DNA from: Pempheris klunzingeri
Lineage: Eukaryota > Chordata > Actinopteri > Acropomatiformes > Pempheridae
Assembly (NCBI RefSeq): GCF_042242105.1
Contig: NC_092030.1
Location: 7,045,501 to 7,109,500, forward strand
Length of the DNA: 64,000 nt
Reading direction: 5' to 3'
Made by a program: the position numbers and the translations under genes. Numbering within the stretch: the stretch's first letter is position 1; every line of letters starts with the position of its first letter. A model generated the notes under the pieces. The model was not told the origin of the DNA. It did no database searches and saw nothing but the letters and a program-made list of their open reading frames with translations. This document shows positions 38,529 through 51,487 of the stretch, one piece after another.

Positions 38529-38810
38529 ACTCTTCAGAATACAATTTTGTTCTCTTGATTTGGTTGAAATATCTGCTTTAACTAATATAATAATTGCTTT
38601 ACTAGTCTAATCTATGAATCAAACAGTGCCATCTAATATCACATGAATTAGTACATAAAACAAAAATGATCACTTTTGTGATTAAGCGCCTGGACAGATT
38701 ATAAGTAATAATAATTATAAGGGACAGCTTGTGGTGAAAGCTGGACGTTGCTCTACAAAGCAGTTTTTTAAGTAAGTCACTACGTACTCCCATTACAGAG
38801 ACATTCTTAA

Positions 38811-40024
38811 ATTAAAGCTGCAAGCAGCGTTGAAGGGCCCTCGCACCTTTGTGCATGTCGGGGTGTGCGGCGGCTTCGTCCTGTTGCCGGACACCGACCG
38901 TTCCATGCGGTTCAGAATTTTCATGTATTTTGGACAGTGCATCAAGGAGTTACAGGTCACTTCCTGTGTCCCCTATGTGGCGCTAGAGAACAGCCACTAA
39001 TCACGTCCTATATTTCAGCATATGAAGTGGACCCGGCCGGTAGCGCAGTGGATAATTACCGAATTTGAGGTGGCTGTGGTTAACCTGCTGAGGGAGAGAC
39101 GTCTGAGAATAAAACATGCACTTCCTCCCACCACTAGGTGGCGCCATGACTATGGTTCAAAATTGGCATGTACATGTCTTCAAAGCCGGACAGTCATCAA
39201 GCAGTATAAATGTGGTGAAGATAAGACCTTGTAGAGTGGAGTTACTGCACTTTTAATTTCGATCGAAATTTGTCGCAACGGCGACGCCTTTTGACGAAAA
39301 CTCACAGTTTTCACTACAGACCAACATCAACGTCTTGAGGCTTTCCTGACCAAATTTGAAGTGGATCTGGTCAACTGGCTGGCTTGAGACATCATAGCAT
39401 AAAACATAGCATTTCCTGTCGCCACCAGGTGGCGCTATGACTGTGAATGAATATTGACATGTAGACGTCTTCACTCTTATCAAACATGTCACATTTGGTG
39501 CTGGTTGGATCATGTAGAGTCTATTTATTAACGACTTCCTGTGTCATGGCGAGACACTGAAGTTTGACAGCTCACCACGCCCACACCGTTACAGTTTTGT
39601 AATTTAATAACTTTTCATCGCTAATGTCTTTTCTACCAGCTGACCAAGTTTGAAGTGGATCACTTGAACCCCCTCGGACTAGTTCGCACATTTATGACCC
39701 CTGTAAATTGCCAAAAATGTACGGAAAATCCAATATGACCGACTTCCTGTTGGGTTTAGGTCATCGCTCTAAGAGACTTTTTTGTAAATCTTGAAGAGAC
39801 ACATGAACCCACCAAATTTTGTACATGTACATAAAACACAGTTCCGGGGCTTGAAATTAGGGGGCGCTATGGAGCCATTTTGCCACGCCCATTTGCAAGA
39901 CCCATAAAATATGTAATTTTAACCACGACTGATGCGTGTGCAAAGTTTCATGAGTTTTTGTGTATGTTTAGGCCCTCAAACTTGCAAGTTATTTCGGACC
40001 GCACCGCTTGGTGCTCGGGCCCTA
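38811..40024. mobile_element. ~1.2 kb dispersed fish element with inverted ends
   Basis: It begins near TTAAAGCTGCAAGCAGCG-like sequence and AGGGCCCTCGCACC (38834-38847). It ends with GGTGCTCGGGCCCT (40010-40023), the reverse complement of which is AGGGCCCGAGCACC, a 12 of 14 match. Internally, module-like motifs recur: CACTAGGTGGCGCCATGACT (about 39132), CACCAGGTGGCGCTATGACT (about 39424) and GGGGGCGCTATGG (about 39861). It fills most of the C7-C6 gap and has no intact ORF. It looks like a frequent teleost interspersed repeat. Confidence 0.65.
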
Positions 40025-41052
40025 ATAATTACACATGACCGTCTGGCAGGCTGTTGCAGCAGCCACAGTGGATGCTAACTGGTGGCCCTGGTGTTAAACC
40101 GATGCAGGTGGAACGGAGTGGAACTTTAGTCAAGTCAATGCCAGCGGTGCATGCCCAGTTAAAAAATGTGCCAAATCTAAGGTGCATTTAGAAGTCCTCA
40201 TGGTCCTGTGACCGCAGTAAACATAGTATACACTGCTATTTTCAATGTGTAGCTTGCTAGCTAAGAGGATGCTGTTGTTGCTGTGTCAGAACTAATGGCA
40301 GGCTTGTACCCACAGCCTACTCCCTGTGAGTCAGGCTAGTATAGTACTGTCTGGTCCACTTTAGTCTGGGTCTTGTGTATCTGCAAATTGCTTGGTCACA
40401 CTACTAAAATGGTTTATATGATTAACTAGTGAGCAAACAGTGCAGCAAGAAGTGCATAAAAACAAACAAAACACAGTATGTTGTCATTTTGTATTTCATA
40501 TATACCACATGTGAAGCACATTAAGCAAGTAAATATTCCACTCCCACCAATGAGTAGACTTGGCTGACTGCTGCCTCCTCCATCTTTCAAAAATGGGTCA
40601 GATCAGATCGACAGACAAAGTAGGTAAACTTACTGTGTCATAAAGTGAGAGAAATATGTTGAAGATCAGAGTGTCTTATCTTGACTGAAAACATAATGTT
40701 GTCTAACTAATTAAAACCTTTAATTCCTGTTTTTTTCTCTTTCATTACACATGAACAGTCAATCTACACCTTTCAGTGAACAGTATCTAAATGATTAGAG
40801 ACTTCTGGGCTTCAATTAATTTTTCTCACATGACTGAACAATTTTACAAAATATATGAAACCTACTTTTGACTAATTTGGTGTAAAAACATTAAACATCA
40901 AATTGCATTATTGTTCTTTGTTTATACAGTATAATGTTTTTTAACCACATCACCGACCTTTGGTGCGCTCCAGGTTTGCCTAATTGATTGCAAATCCAGA
41001 ATATGTGCCATTGTAACACTTTTTCCTGTTATCTCTTATTTTATGTGTTTTT

Positions 41053-41058
41053 TTTATT
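41053..41058 (-). terminator. c6: C6 poly(A) signal candidate
   Basis: AATAAA on the minus strand, about 400 bp after the C6 stop. Confidence 0.45.
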
Positions 41059-41455
41059 GTTCAAATGTCAAGAAATATTCACCAATACATCCTCCAAATG
41101 ACACAAATTTTAATTTTGGTGCAAATCTGACATGAAGTGGTAATGTGACAGACATTGGTATCAGATCCAGTGATCCTACAGTGTTGACACCAAAACGGGT
41201 GCAAATCTGATGATGCATTAAAAAAAGAGTATAAAATTAAGCAGAAATATAGAATATTATATTTTATATAAAAGTTTTATATAGGCCTACAGCATTTCAT
41301 GTTCTCTGGAGGTGCACTAGCCCACCCATATATGCAACCATCCTAAACCACCTGTTCAAGCCCAATTTAGTGACGCTATCATCACTCTGGTTAGTTTTAC
41401 CGTTCAAAGTCAGGGGGGTGAGTCTAACAGTAAAATAAACACTTTAGAAGGATCA

Positions 41456-42038
41456 TCAGGACGCACAGACACCTTCGTTGAGAATCTCAAAGTCATAGCT
41501 TGCACATTTGAGGGCGGCCACAGAACAAAGGTCCAGGCTGCGAGTCCTCTTGCTCCTGGTCAGGTTCAAACAGAACATGTGCTCTTGAACTTTGGGGCAG
41601 TCCCGAGCAGCTCTGCACTCACACTTCTTAGATGCTGAGGACAGATGTGGGTTAGCGTTAGGAAAATCAAGTGATGTGTGTGTGTGTGTGTATATATATA
41701 TAAGAACAGTTTTATACTTTGCACTAAAAAGGAAATCACATCAAACAACAAACTGATTGTAAAAATGGGTTCATGTCCCACAAACTCACCAGAGCAGGTC
41801 TCCCATTCGTAACAGAAGTCAAGATCGCAAGACTCCTTAACAGAGCTCTTAGAGGACATGTTGGCTCTGAACATGGCCCACTCCAGTTTGGCCAAATCCG
41901 CTGGGCCACACACGCCGTCGCTAACATAGAAGAGCGGATCACCGTGGCAGCGGGCAGCATAGAAGGAGCAGAGGGACATTGACACAATGACCCCGACATC
42001 TGCGTTCAGGATACAGAGACTCTCTGGTTGTGACCTGT

Positions 42039-42088
<50 letters not shown>

Positions 42089-45000
42089 CAGTCAGGCGCT
42101 GATATTGTAGTTATGTTTCATATATTAATTTCCCCACTAACATTTCATAGACAATTTTTTTTTTTTTACATATACCATGATTCATGGATAAAATGTCATT
42201 GCAACAATAATTGTTTTCAAGAATGACATGATCATAAAATATAAAAACATACAACATACATAGAAACATACAGCACAATAATTTATAAAAACGTACAGGC
42301 AGCTCTCTCGTTGAATACAGACACATTGAGAGTCTTGTAGTTTCTCTCCTGGACTACACTGACCCCCAGGAACAAACGGTTCCTCTACATACAGGAAAAA
42401 AAGAGAAACAAGAGACATCGTCGCTAAGTATTTTTCACATGTAACATTTGAACCAAAGCATTACACTGTTGTATTCTTCCAATAAATGTGTTACTTGCAA
42501 GGCCCTTTGGAATCTTTAGAGCTCCTCTGTAGTATTTGATGTGCACATTTTGTGTTAATTTTTCATGACTGTGGGATCTTGAAATTAGTAATCTACTGTA
42601 CCATTAGTGCATCTTAGATCAGCAGGTAATGGAGGCTCCCAGGTGAGACTGTCGCCACATTTGTAGAGGCCTTGTGGCATTGGAAACAGGCCCATCTCGT
42701 TACAGTTCAGACCCACAGATTCCCCCACTTTGTACTCGTCTTTGCTGGGGAACAGTGTCATGTCATCAGGGATTTCAAGGGGAAGGCACACTTTCCCTAA
42801 AGGTCCAGGAGGACAGATTTTAAGATTACATAGACATCAGGTGCAGATATTTATGTTCAACTTGTGTGTGTGGAGAATAACTTTTCAAGAAATTGCAGAC
42901 ACATGGTTACCGGATTACTAGAGTTCTCAGATCATTATCCACTTGTCAAGTAAGAAAACAAGACTAACTGATGCAAGTTCCACTTGACTGACTCCATGTC
43001 CCATCAGGAAGACAGTTGATATACTGAAAACCCTCCAGGTCAAATCCAGTGTAGCACTGAAACTCCTCATCCTCACCAAAGTCATAATACTCCTTTGCTT
43101 TCTGTCCAAGGAGGAAGTTAAAAAATACAAACAATGTTAGATCACAAATATAAATCCGCCTGGGAATCATTCTTTCCTCCTTTCACTTTTCTACAACTCA
43201 CATTGGATCCTACAATTCCCACAATGACACTCAGAAGTGTTTTTCATCAGATCCTCTCTGCCTGGTAAATGCCTGTATCTCCCACTCTACACTGGTTCCC
43301 AGAATGAGGATTATTTGAAAACTTAAAAACGTACATTTTTTTATTTTTAATTGTATTTATTTATTCATTTATTTTTTATTAATTGTAATGAAACCAAAAA
43401 GTGTTTTAAAAAAGTGGTGTATTCCAGACTCCATTCGGATTTAACACTTTTTTAACACCGAAGAGATACTATTTTATATTCTTATTTTTTTACAATTCTT
43501 AAATTTTTGAATAGGCATATTTATTTTCCTGGCAGTAATGAGCCTCCACATTACAAAAGATGTGAGACTAGAAAAGTACATATTTCTTAATAATACCATC
43601 AGACTAATGAGTAATAAACAACAGCTTCTGTCTCTCAATCACAAACTACAGACTGGAGGGCTGGTCTTTACCCTGAGGAAGCTGTTGCCGGGCGCCTGTG
43701 GTCTCAGACAGCCTTGCACACCAGGAGGCAACTCGTTCCTCCAGCCCACAGTGAAGTCATCATCGTTGTCACAGGTCTCCTGTCTGGACACAAAAACACG
43801 AACCAGAGCATAGGCTACATATGCTGCATATGCACTACACACTTGGGTATAAAGACAATTTACAACTGACACATTATGTAAATTCTAATGAAAAATGAAA
43901 TGTTTTGATTTGATCATTATGCAGTGATGAGTTAAAAAAAAAAAAAAATAAATCAGTGTACGATTCTCAAATTGCTGCAGAACAATTAGTCCTACTTTTC
44001 GAAGATGGAGATGTGACATGGCTCCTCCTGTCTGCCAGGACCATCGCATGGTTGGCCCCCTCTGAGGGGGATGGGGTTATCACACCGCCTCCTCCGATGT
44101 CTCTTCATAGAGGCTCCACAGCTACTCCATGGCCCCCAGCAGCTCCAGTAACCATCCACTTCCTCTGTGGATATTCCACAACAAAGCAATCATTTCCCAG
44201 TGTGAGCATAAACAAAACCCTGGTTAGAATCAGTGTAATTCTTGCATGGAATCACACTTAAAAGTCTGAAGGCCTGCTTGCAGTATTCTTCACATCCTAC
44301 AACATTAAAGTTTTGGACAGAACCAAGATCATATTGATGAATTTAGTTGTAGAATATTTCCACCCTTACTAGGGCAAATGATTAAAATACTACTCTTAGG
44401 AACTACTACAACAAAGCTCATAGGATCATTAAAATCAAAGGATTCCTCCTCTGGGGACCGTGAATGTGATCAGTAACTTCCTTTACAATCAGCCTATAGA
44501 GTTTGACCTCTTGTGTGCAACTGCAAATTCTAGCCTGGTAGTGATGGAGGAAATGTCAGGAGGAAACCAGAATCACGGGGATGCATCACGTGGGGACCAT
44601 GAGAGTCCACAACAAATTAAAGATATCTTGCTCCAGAGTGAAATGTAGGACAAACACACGGACAGAGAAACTGACATTGCCGACCTACGCAAAAACAAAA
44701 GTGCATGTGCAGGTGTTGGCAAGAGAATTAAAAAGACGGCCAATGGGGTTTACATTTCCTAATGCCATTTTTTGTTCTACATTAAGTTGCAAAGTTCCAG
44801 GAGTTATCGCAGGCACCCCTGGTTCCTGCAGGAAAAGTCATTTTCCTTTTCTATTTAAACAATATTGGTGACTGACAGTTAAAGCACTTAAGGCTAGCAT
44901 GGGCAAGCTCTAATCCCCACCAAAGAAAAACACAAGGGGAATCATGACGAAAACACTGAAATGTGAAATCAGAGTGAGGAAAAATACTTTCAAACCAGCT

Positions 45001-48000
45001 GTGTTGTCTTGTTCATCACCCAGTGTTCTGTTCATGATTTAACTTGAACACCAAGCATACTGTGAGCAGCAGCAGTCCTGTCGTACCAGAAGTGTAGTCA
45101 GGAGCTCGTTTCTCGCAGTTGGTGCCAAATGTGCCAGTTTGGCAAACACACTTGCACTCTGTGCCGGAGAGGACTGGCCTGCCATTATTGGGGCAGGGAG
45201 CGCACTTGCAAGTATCAAACTCCTGCAGGTATTGAAGCAAGGCCTTCCTCAGGTGTCTCCTCTTCGTCACAGCACATGGGATCCCCTGGACCAGATCTAT
45301 GATTGGAAGCAGCTGGACAAACACACACACCCATGAGCAATAAACCTGTTTGTAAAACTCAGAATGTTACAATTTTTTAAAGGGTCTCAAAAGATATTTG
45401 GCGAAGTTGAGGTCAAGCACCTTGCAAGTTATTTGTTTGTGTGGTGAAATGGTAAATGCTGAGAGATGATGAATGATTTCACAACTTTATTTTTGCTCTC
45501 TCTGCTCTCCACACTGAGCCATGTTTTTTAGTGGCCATGTATCCTACATTTTCAGCTGGTTGACTGTTCCAACAAATGTTCGCACTTTGTTTTGAACTGT
45601 TGGTGATAAAGTAAAATCTCTACTAAAATCTCCTAAATATTTCTTTCAGTCAGCTTGAGGTAATATCAGGATGTGTTAATGTATTGCGTGCACTTGTTTG
45701 ACTCAAAAAGTCAAATATCAAACGAATATTGTTTATCACATTACAAAAAGATTTGAGATCTCAGTTTAAAAAAAAATCAGCAGATTTTGTGCCAAGACAT
45801 TTCAGTGGTGTGAACCTTGTAATCAACCACAGCAGGGTTTTCAAGAACAGACTTGGCCCAGTTCTTGTAGGACGTTTGGTCCGGAGCGGGGCCCTGCCTC
45901 TCCCAGGCCAGAGCTGCTGCCTCTCTGACTCGACCCCCTTTCACCATGGAGAAAGACTTCTCTGCTGCCTTAATATATGAGCCTGGACCAGAGAAATGCA
46001 TGAAGGAAAGAATATGGTGACAATAAGATCAGTGTTCTTTTCAAAGCCAGTAACCCATGAGCCGAATTTGGAATAAAGTAGGTGTGCTTCCTGACAGATT
46101 TTGGAAACCATGGAAACCTTCATATTTCTGAGTCATCTTGTTTTCGGAGCATCGGGTTACACTGCGATGTTCTGTGTAGAGGATGACAGTCCAGGTGGTC
46201 TCTTGGCCCAGGCAGCCTTTGATTTGTTCCACTGTTTGACCTGTTGGAGAGAAAAAGTGTAAAGCAACATGAAACAAAGGAACTAACAACAGAGCATCAT
46301 CAGACAAGACATGGATGGTGTTTTTTTGTTTCCAACAACAAGCCATACTGTATTTAAAGATTTTTTTGTTATAATTTATATAGTTTAGTAGATATCAGTA
46401 GCTTTATGTAATTTTGACATCTGATTAATGTACAAAAGAGATGTTCAAGATCATCAATAGAATTCTAGGAACATTGAATATAATGTTATATTCACATAAG
46501 GAAAACCTGACATTGTAACACCACGGCTAAATGTAGGCCCATCAATGACCTCCATCATCCTGTTGGGTTCACACACTGATTTTGCCGTGAGCACGGACGG
46601 AGGAGACATGTTCAGGATCAAAATAGCTCTGAAGATACAACCAGCTGCTAGATAAAAGGTAAAAAAAAAGAGCTTTGATTATGTTTAACCTCTAAGTAAA
46701 CTGACTCTCAAACACTCCCTGAAAACACTGAAATGACGTCTTTCAAAATATACGTAACACAATCGGTCTGTTTCATGTCAGGAAAGCAGCATCAAAAAAA
46801 CAACCCAAACATTCAGCTAGCGTGGGTGTGTTCCTACGGGTGAGAAATTGAAAGACTACCAAGAAAGCTGCGTTCACTTAATAGATCCAGGAGCTTCTCT
46901 TTTTAAATTTCTCAGTTGTACCTGAACTTTTGAGCTCCTCTCGGCTGTACTGGTACAACAGGTCATAGTGGCCTCCCAGTGTCCCTGAGCTGTAGTAGTG
47001 CGTCCCAAAGCGCTGGAAGATGTCTCTGTAGAGGGCGTAATTGTACTCGAGCGGAAGAGCATGGAGGAACTGGAGGAAAGGCTGCGACAGGACGAGGTCC
47101 CCTGGGTCCCTCACCTTGAACGTGGACACAGGTAGAACCTGGTGCACCCGCAAAAACTTGGAGTCCTACAGGAAGAAAGATAGGAAATAACTAAGTTGAA
47201 GAAGAAGGAAAAGATGATGAAGAGGAAAACAGCTGAAACCAACAGTGTGTGTGCTTTTGTGTCTATATTGTTGTGGGAACAATGTTTCAGACCTGGAGAA
47301 TGAGGACATCTTTGTAAAGTGGGGACATTTTGTTTGGTCCTCACTTCTTTATGTTAAGTTTGGGATTTAAGGATTGGGAAATATATCATGCGAACGAAGG
47401 TCTTCAGAAGTTTATCCCTGCAAAAATATACATGTGTGCTGTTGGTGCCGTCACTCACCGTTTTCTTTGAGGCTTCAAAGGCATCCTTGTTAGAGCTGAT
47501 CTGCGTTTTAGAGTTCCAGCGGAAGAAAAAGATAGGGACAGCAAAGCCGTCTTGAGCTTTTTGGCTGCTTCCAGATGACCTGGACGTCTTCACACTAATG
47601 GGCTCAATGTGCAGTGGCTGGGGCTCGGTGCTGAAGTCCTCCACGACTGCAACCTTAACAACCACATTTGTCAATCAAGGTCTCTAACAACAAGAACAAT
47701 AACATGACCAAAATCGTACTTTCCCTTTGTTTATCTGTGGCAGGAAAGCCAAAGCTGAAAAGAAATTCTCTGCAAACCACTGAAGAACAGTTTTCAACCA
47801 CTTTAACACCTCATCTCGAACCAGTTCGAGTTGCATTTCAAAAGCAAAAGAACCAGCTCTCAGCCTGGCTCTTGCCCCAGAAGATGACATTCCCATTTTG
47901 AATGCTGCCAACAAAACTCTGATTGGTTGGTTGCTTCCATAATTATGGAAACAGCTTTCAGCAAAACACACAACCTATTCTGGTCACTGAACAAATCTGA

Positions 48001-51000
48001 GATGTGGTTGGTGATTCAAAGGTCTAGAACTAGGTCAGCTTCACTGAATTAAATATCACAAATAATAATACTACCTTAATGTCCAAGCTTTCGAAGTTGT
48101 GAGGGACTCGGTGGTAGAGCAGCGTGGATGCAGGCCTCCTAATGTTGCAAGTTCCTCCCATAAACAAGTTGTCCAGTACCGCTCCCCTTGGCTCCTCAGC
48201 CAAGGCATCAAACCTTCAAACACGAAACAGTGAAAAGTCAAAACTAATTGACCTTTCAGCTAACCATACATCTATGGAGCTAAATCATGAGCACAAAGCA
48301 CAGCCTCTGAGCCGAGTGAGCAGTAACCCGGAGCTAAAGGTAACGTGACTGTGGCATTTGATAGAGTTGTTTGCTGAGAGAAGCTCTCAGTCAGCGATTG
48401 TGCACAGAACTAACAAGGGACCCAGGAGCGGTAACCAGTCTTCTCATCACTGTTGTGGACTCGTCCCCCCGCTGTAACATTAGTCTGGCTATTGCATCAT
48501 TTCACACACTGCTACCCAGTGGCAAGCCATTGCAAGAGTGAAACCAAGATGGTCGACAGACAGCCAGAAACACATTTCTTTCTGTTCAAACCTTCTATAA
48601 AAAGAGACCCTTGCAGGTAAGAAAAATATGGTGACACCAAGTAACATCTAAGGAGTCATGCAATTGCTAAATTTTCCAAGTATTGATTTCATATTGGGAG
48701 GAAACTATGATTAATCACATGTCCACTGAAATGTACATAATGCATCACTATCTATATTTCAACTACTGGACATGTAAATATATCTTTATAAAATACCTAA
48801 AGATGAATAAAAACACTTGGTAAAAATATCCTGAATGAGGTTAACATAATTCATGCATGAAATGGTTAAATCTGGTATCTGGTGCCCCGGCACTGATACA
48901 TTTTACATTTGCCAGCAGTGATTGGTCTGCCAAAGCTGAAGTGGGGAGCAATCGTACCGACAGAGTGGGCTACAGCTCCTAGGAATATTGTGGAACATAC
49001 GGTGGAAAAACCTAAGAGGCGTTCCTGAAAAGTTTCTGATGCTCCAAATCAAAAGAAACTTGATATTCATAGGAAGGAGATTCAAAAGCAGAGAGCGAAG
49101 ACCTGTACAAATACAACATAAGCTTGTGTCAACATGTGTAATAATTCTCACTGCCAGAAGGGGGAGACAAATGTTCCACTCTGTAGGTTTACAAAATTTT
49201 AATTCAGCGACACTTGATGTTCAAAATTTACTGTTAAAAAAGTCTATAGTCCAGCTGTAATATCTTAGCAGAGACATATCTTTATAACAAAAATGTTTAT
49301 TTCAAATGCAAACAAAATTTTGAAGATATATTTTTGTCAGCTTTTCTCTGTTTTCAAGTGTTGACGTCAGTATCAACCTTAAAAATCCTCATTGGTCATT
49401 CAGGATCTGATAATTAATGCAGCAGTGTTGACATACTAACACGTGAGAAACATGAGAAGCGCAAAGGAATTTAATCTGTGAACAGAGCAGGGAGGAATGT
49501 GGGCTGATTTACTTTAAAACTAAAGCTGTAAACTCAGCAGTGACCTTTTTGACCTTTAGCTTACCCATTCCCCACCAGGTCGGCCCCCGGGGCCGCTCTC
49601 TTCTCCACCGGACACACAACTTTGAAGTCGGCACAGTCTCTCTCATCAGTGTTATCTCCACAGTCGTTCTGTCTGTTGCATGTCAGCGTTGAGTTGATGC
49701 ATCGTCCTGCAGCAGAAAGGATGCTTTGTGGATGATAGAATGTAGGTATATTTTTCTATCCATCTGTTTGTGTGTGTGTGTGTGTTGTGACAGCAGACTA
49801 GGGATTAAAAAAGTGCCCCTGTGACTGAAAAGATGTTGATTTTCCTTTATTCTTTAACACAGCAGCTAAACACCACATACCATTATCGCACTTAAAGTCG
49901 TCTCTGCAGTCGATGGGCACTAACTTGCACTCTGTGGCGGGGTGACAGGGCCTCTCCTCTGTCAGCTCCGCGCTGCAGGCAGATCCACCAAACTGGGACG
50001 GCCTCTGGACAGACCGCGTCCGAAACTGGGCCAACAACAGGTGAGAGAGACTGACTATTCATTCATTCAAAAGTCTTGTGCACTTTCACATTTTTAACCA
50101 ATTAAAAACGTAGTGATCATCAACTTAAATTGGTCATGATGAAAGCAGTGGTCAGAAAAGACAGACGGATCGACGGAGCAGCAGTTTGTTTGTTTTGTTT
50201 TTTTGAATGCCCAAAATATGGAGGAAAAAAAATCTTAATTTAAATTTTCCAAACAGAATCTCTCACTTTATTTGTTGGTGGTGGGCTCGTATACTTGAGA
50301 CATGCCCTCACGAGTATTTTTCTACAGTAACATATAAATTATACATGATGGGGTTTTGGTAGAGATGTTCAATTTGTCTCTGCTAATATATACAGTATTT
50401 ATTATATCTTATTATATACTATATAAATAATTTTATACTATTAGACTACACTATTCTCATAATACACTTCATTATGATAATATACTAGTATGTCTAATAT
50501 GTTACACTGTGTTCTACATCATATTTATATATTAATGCAGAAAAGTCTAGTATAATTACTTATGATATTATACACCACTCTACTGTACACTGTAATACTT
50601 AATAATAATGCCTGCATTGTAAATTGCTCTTTTATGGTTTCTATTTGTATTCCATTCCCATTTTCATTTTATATACTTCTAAGCATCTATTTTTAGGGGT
50701 TTTACCTTTCTTTATTTATCTCTGTTCATTTCTGTCTTTATGCTGCCACATTCCCTAAGTTTCTCCTCTGGGGATCAATAGTATCATATCATATGGCCAA
50801 AATGGGCAAAACGTTTTTTCCGAAGATAAAGCTGAAGCTGTCTCACCACCATCTGCAAGTTATTTTAATGTTTTCTGGCTGTGAGCAGCTCCTCTATTTG
50901 TACAATGCACAGTAGGGCCCATTGACAGCAAATGACTGCTTTGAGTAAACATGATTTGATCAGTTTGCCAGTCTGAAAACAGTACAAACTGTACATGAGA

Positions 51001-51487
51001 GGACTTTTGTCTGGGTTTTACAGGGGGCTGTGTGTTTCTTGCCTGTTTCCTGGCGCAGGGCGAGCAGTCAGACCAAGGCTCGAACTCCGTCAGCAGACAA
51101 TTGATTGGACAGGTCTGCTCATTACATGTTCTCCTGTCATTTTTCTCACACAGCTGAGAGCAGCTGCTTTTCCAGTAATAATCATCATATTGAAAATTTC
51201 TGTCAAAAAAGGATAGAAGTCATTTTTAGATACAGCAGCGTCGTCTGCATTGGGTATCTGTATTTCAACTGAAAAACCTGAGAGAACATGAATGACACAA
51301 TAAAAGCCCTAATTCTGTCATCTGTCGGTGCTGTGTCTCACCTGTGTCTGTCCTGTGTGCCATAGTTGCAGGTCCTGGAGCAGGCTGACCAGGAGCTCCA
51401 GGGGTAGCGGTCACAGAGGCAGGCCATCCCAGCTGATATCCAGCTGAGGAGCTGCAACATCAGGACCAACTGGCTAGAGGGATCCAT
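41456..51487 (-). CDS. c6: Complement component C6
   Basis: Seventeen coding exons on the minus strand give 934 aa, the human length: 51487-51342, 51199-51043, 50025-49881, 49706-49565, 48213-48075, 47653-47459, 47165-46922, 46240-46118, 45982-45816, 45312-45087, 44164-43996, 43783-43672, 43101-42969, 42796-42602, 42384-42297, 42034-41790 and 41634-41456. All phases agree. Domains by approximate residue: signal about 1-22; TSP1 22-78 (CLCDRYPWSSWSACSRTC); TSP1 80-135; LDLa 138-175; MACPF 176-500 with FGTHYYSSGTLGGHYDLL; EGF 520-552; TSP1 565-612 (YWSCWGPWSSC); CCP 640-762; FIM 770-934. The extra TSP1 pair and LRKALLQYLQEF identify C6, which binds C5b to seed the attack complex. Oddities: the intron after 51043 starts with GC, the acceptor at 42034 has a (TG)22 tract, and the donors after 46118 (gtttcc) and 45816 (gttcac) are weak. 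Confidence 0.97.
41675..41702. repeat. (TG)n(TA)n microsatellite in last C6 intron
   Basis: Eight TG then six TA units, about 40 bp from the acceptor of the final C6 exon. Confidence 0.95.
42041..42084. repeat. c6: (AC)22 microsatellite at a C6 splice acceptor
   Basis: In the C6 transcript sense this is (TG)22, followed by TACACAG and exon 16, so it occupies the place of the polypyrimidine tract. Branch-point-like CTGAC lies just upstream. Confidence 0.95.
44380..44640. repeat. Dispersed fish repeat ('CTCTGGGGACC' family) in C6 intron
   Basis: TTCCTCCTCTGGGGACCGTG ... and CACGTGGGGACCATGAGAGT are diverged pieces of a common fish element. Related pieces lie at 53560-53790. It sits in the C6 intron between 44164 and 45087. 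Confidence 0.45.
50340..50800 (+). mobile_element. A/T-rich retroelement-like 3' tail in C6 intron
   Basis: An AT-rich stretch of TATA-type repeats leads into GCTGCCACATTCCCTAAGTT ... CCTCTGGGGATCAATAGTAT and then CATATCATATG. This is the usual ending of a fish non-LTR retrotransposon or SINE copy. It is inserted in the GC-AG intron of C6. Confidence 0.45.

Larger units (their letters stand above)
38294..41455. other. Convergent C7-C6 3' gap
   Basis: The gap holds the C7 3' UTR, the 1.2 kb repeat, A/T-rich unique sequence, and the C6 3' UTR, with a minus-strand AATAAA (TTTATT at 41053-41058). No further gene was seen. No MROH2B-like sequence, which lies between C7 and C6 in human, was found. 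Confidence 0.55.

Noticed and set aside
41566-42084. Single 172-codon minus-strand ORF as one exon
   Set aside because: It reads through the intron and the TG repeat between the last two C6 exons. Splice sites at 41790 and 42034 define the real exon.
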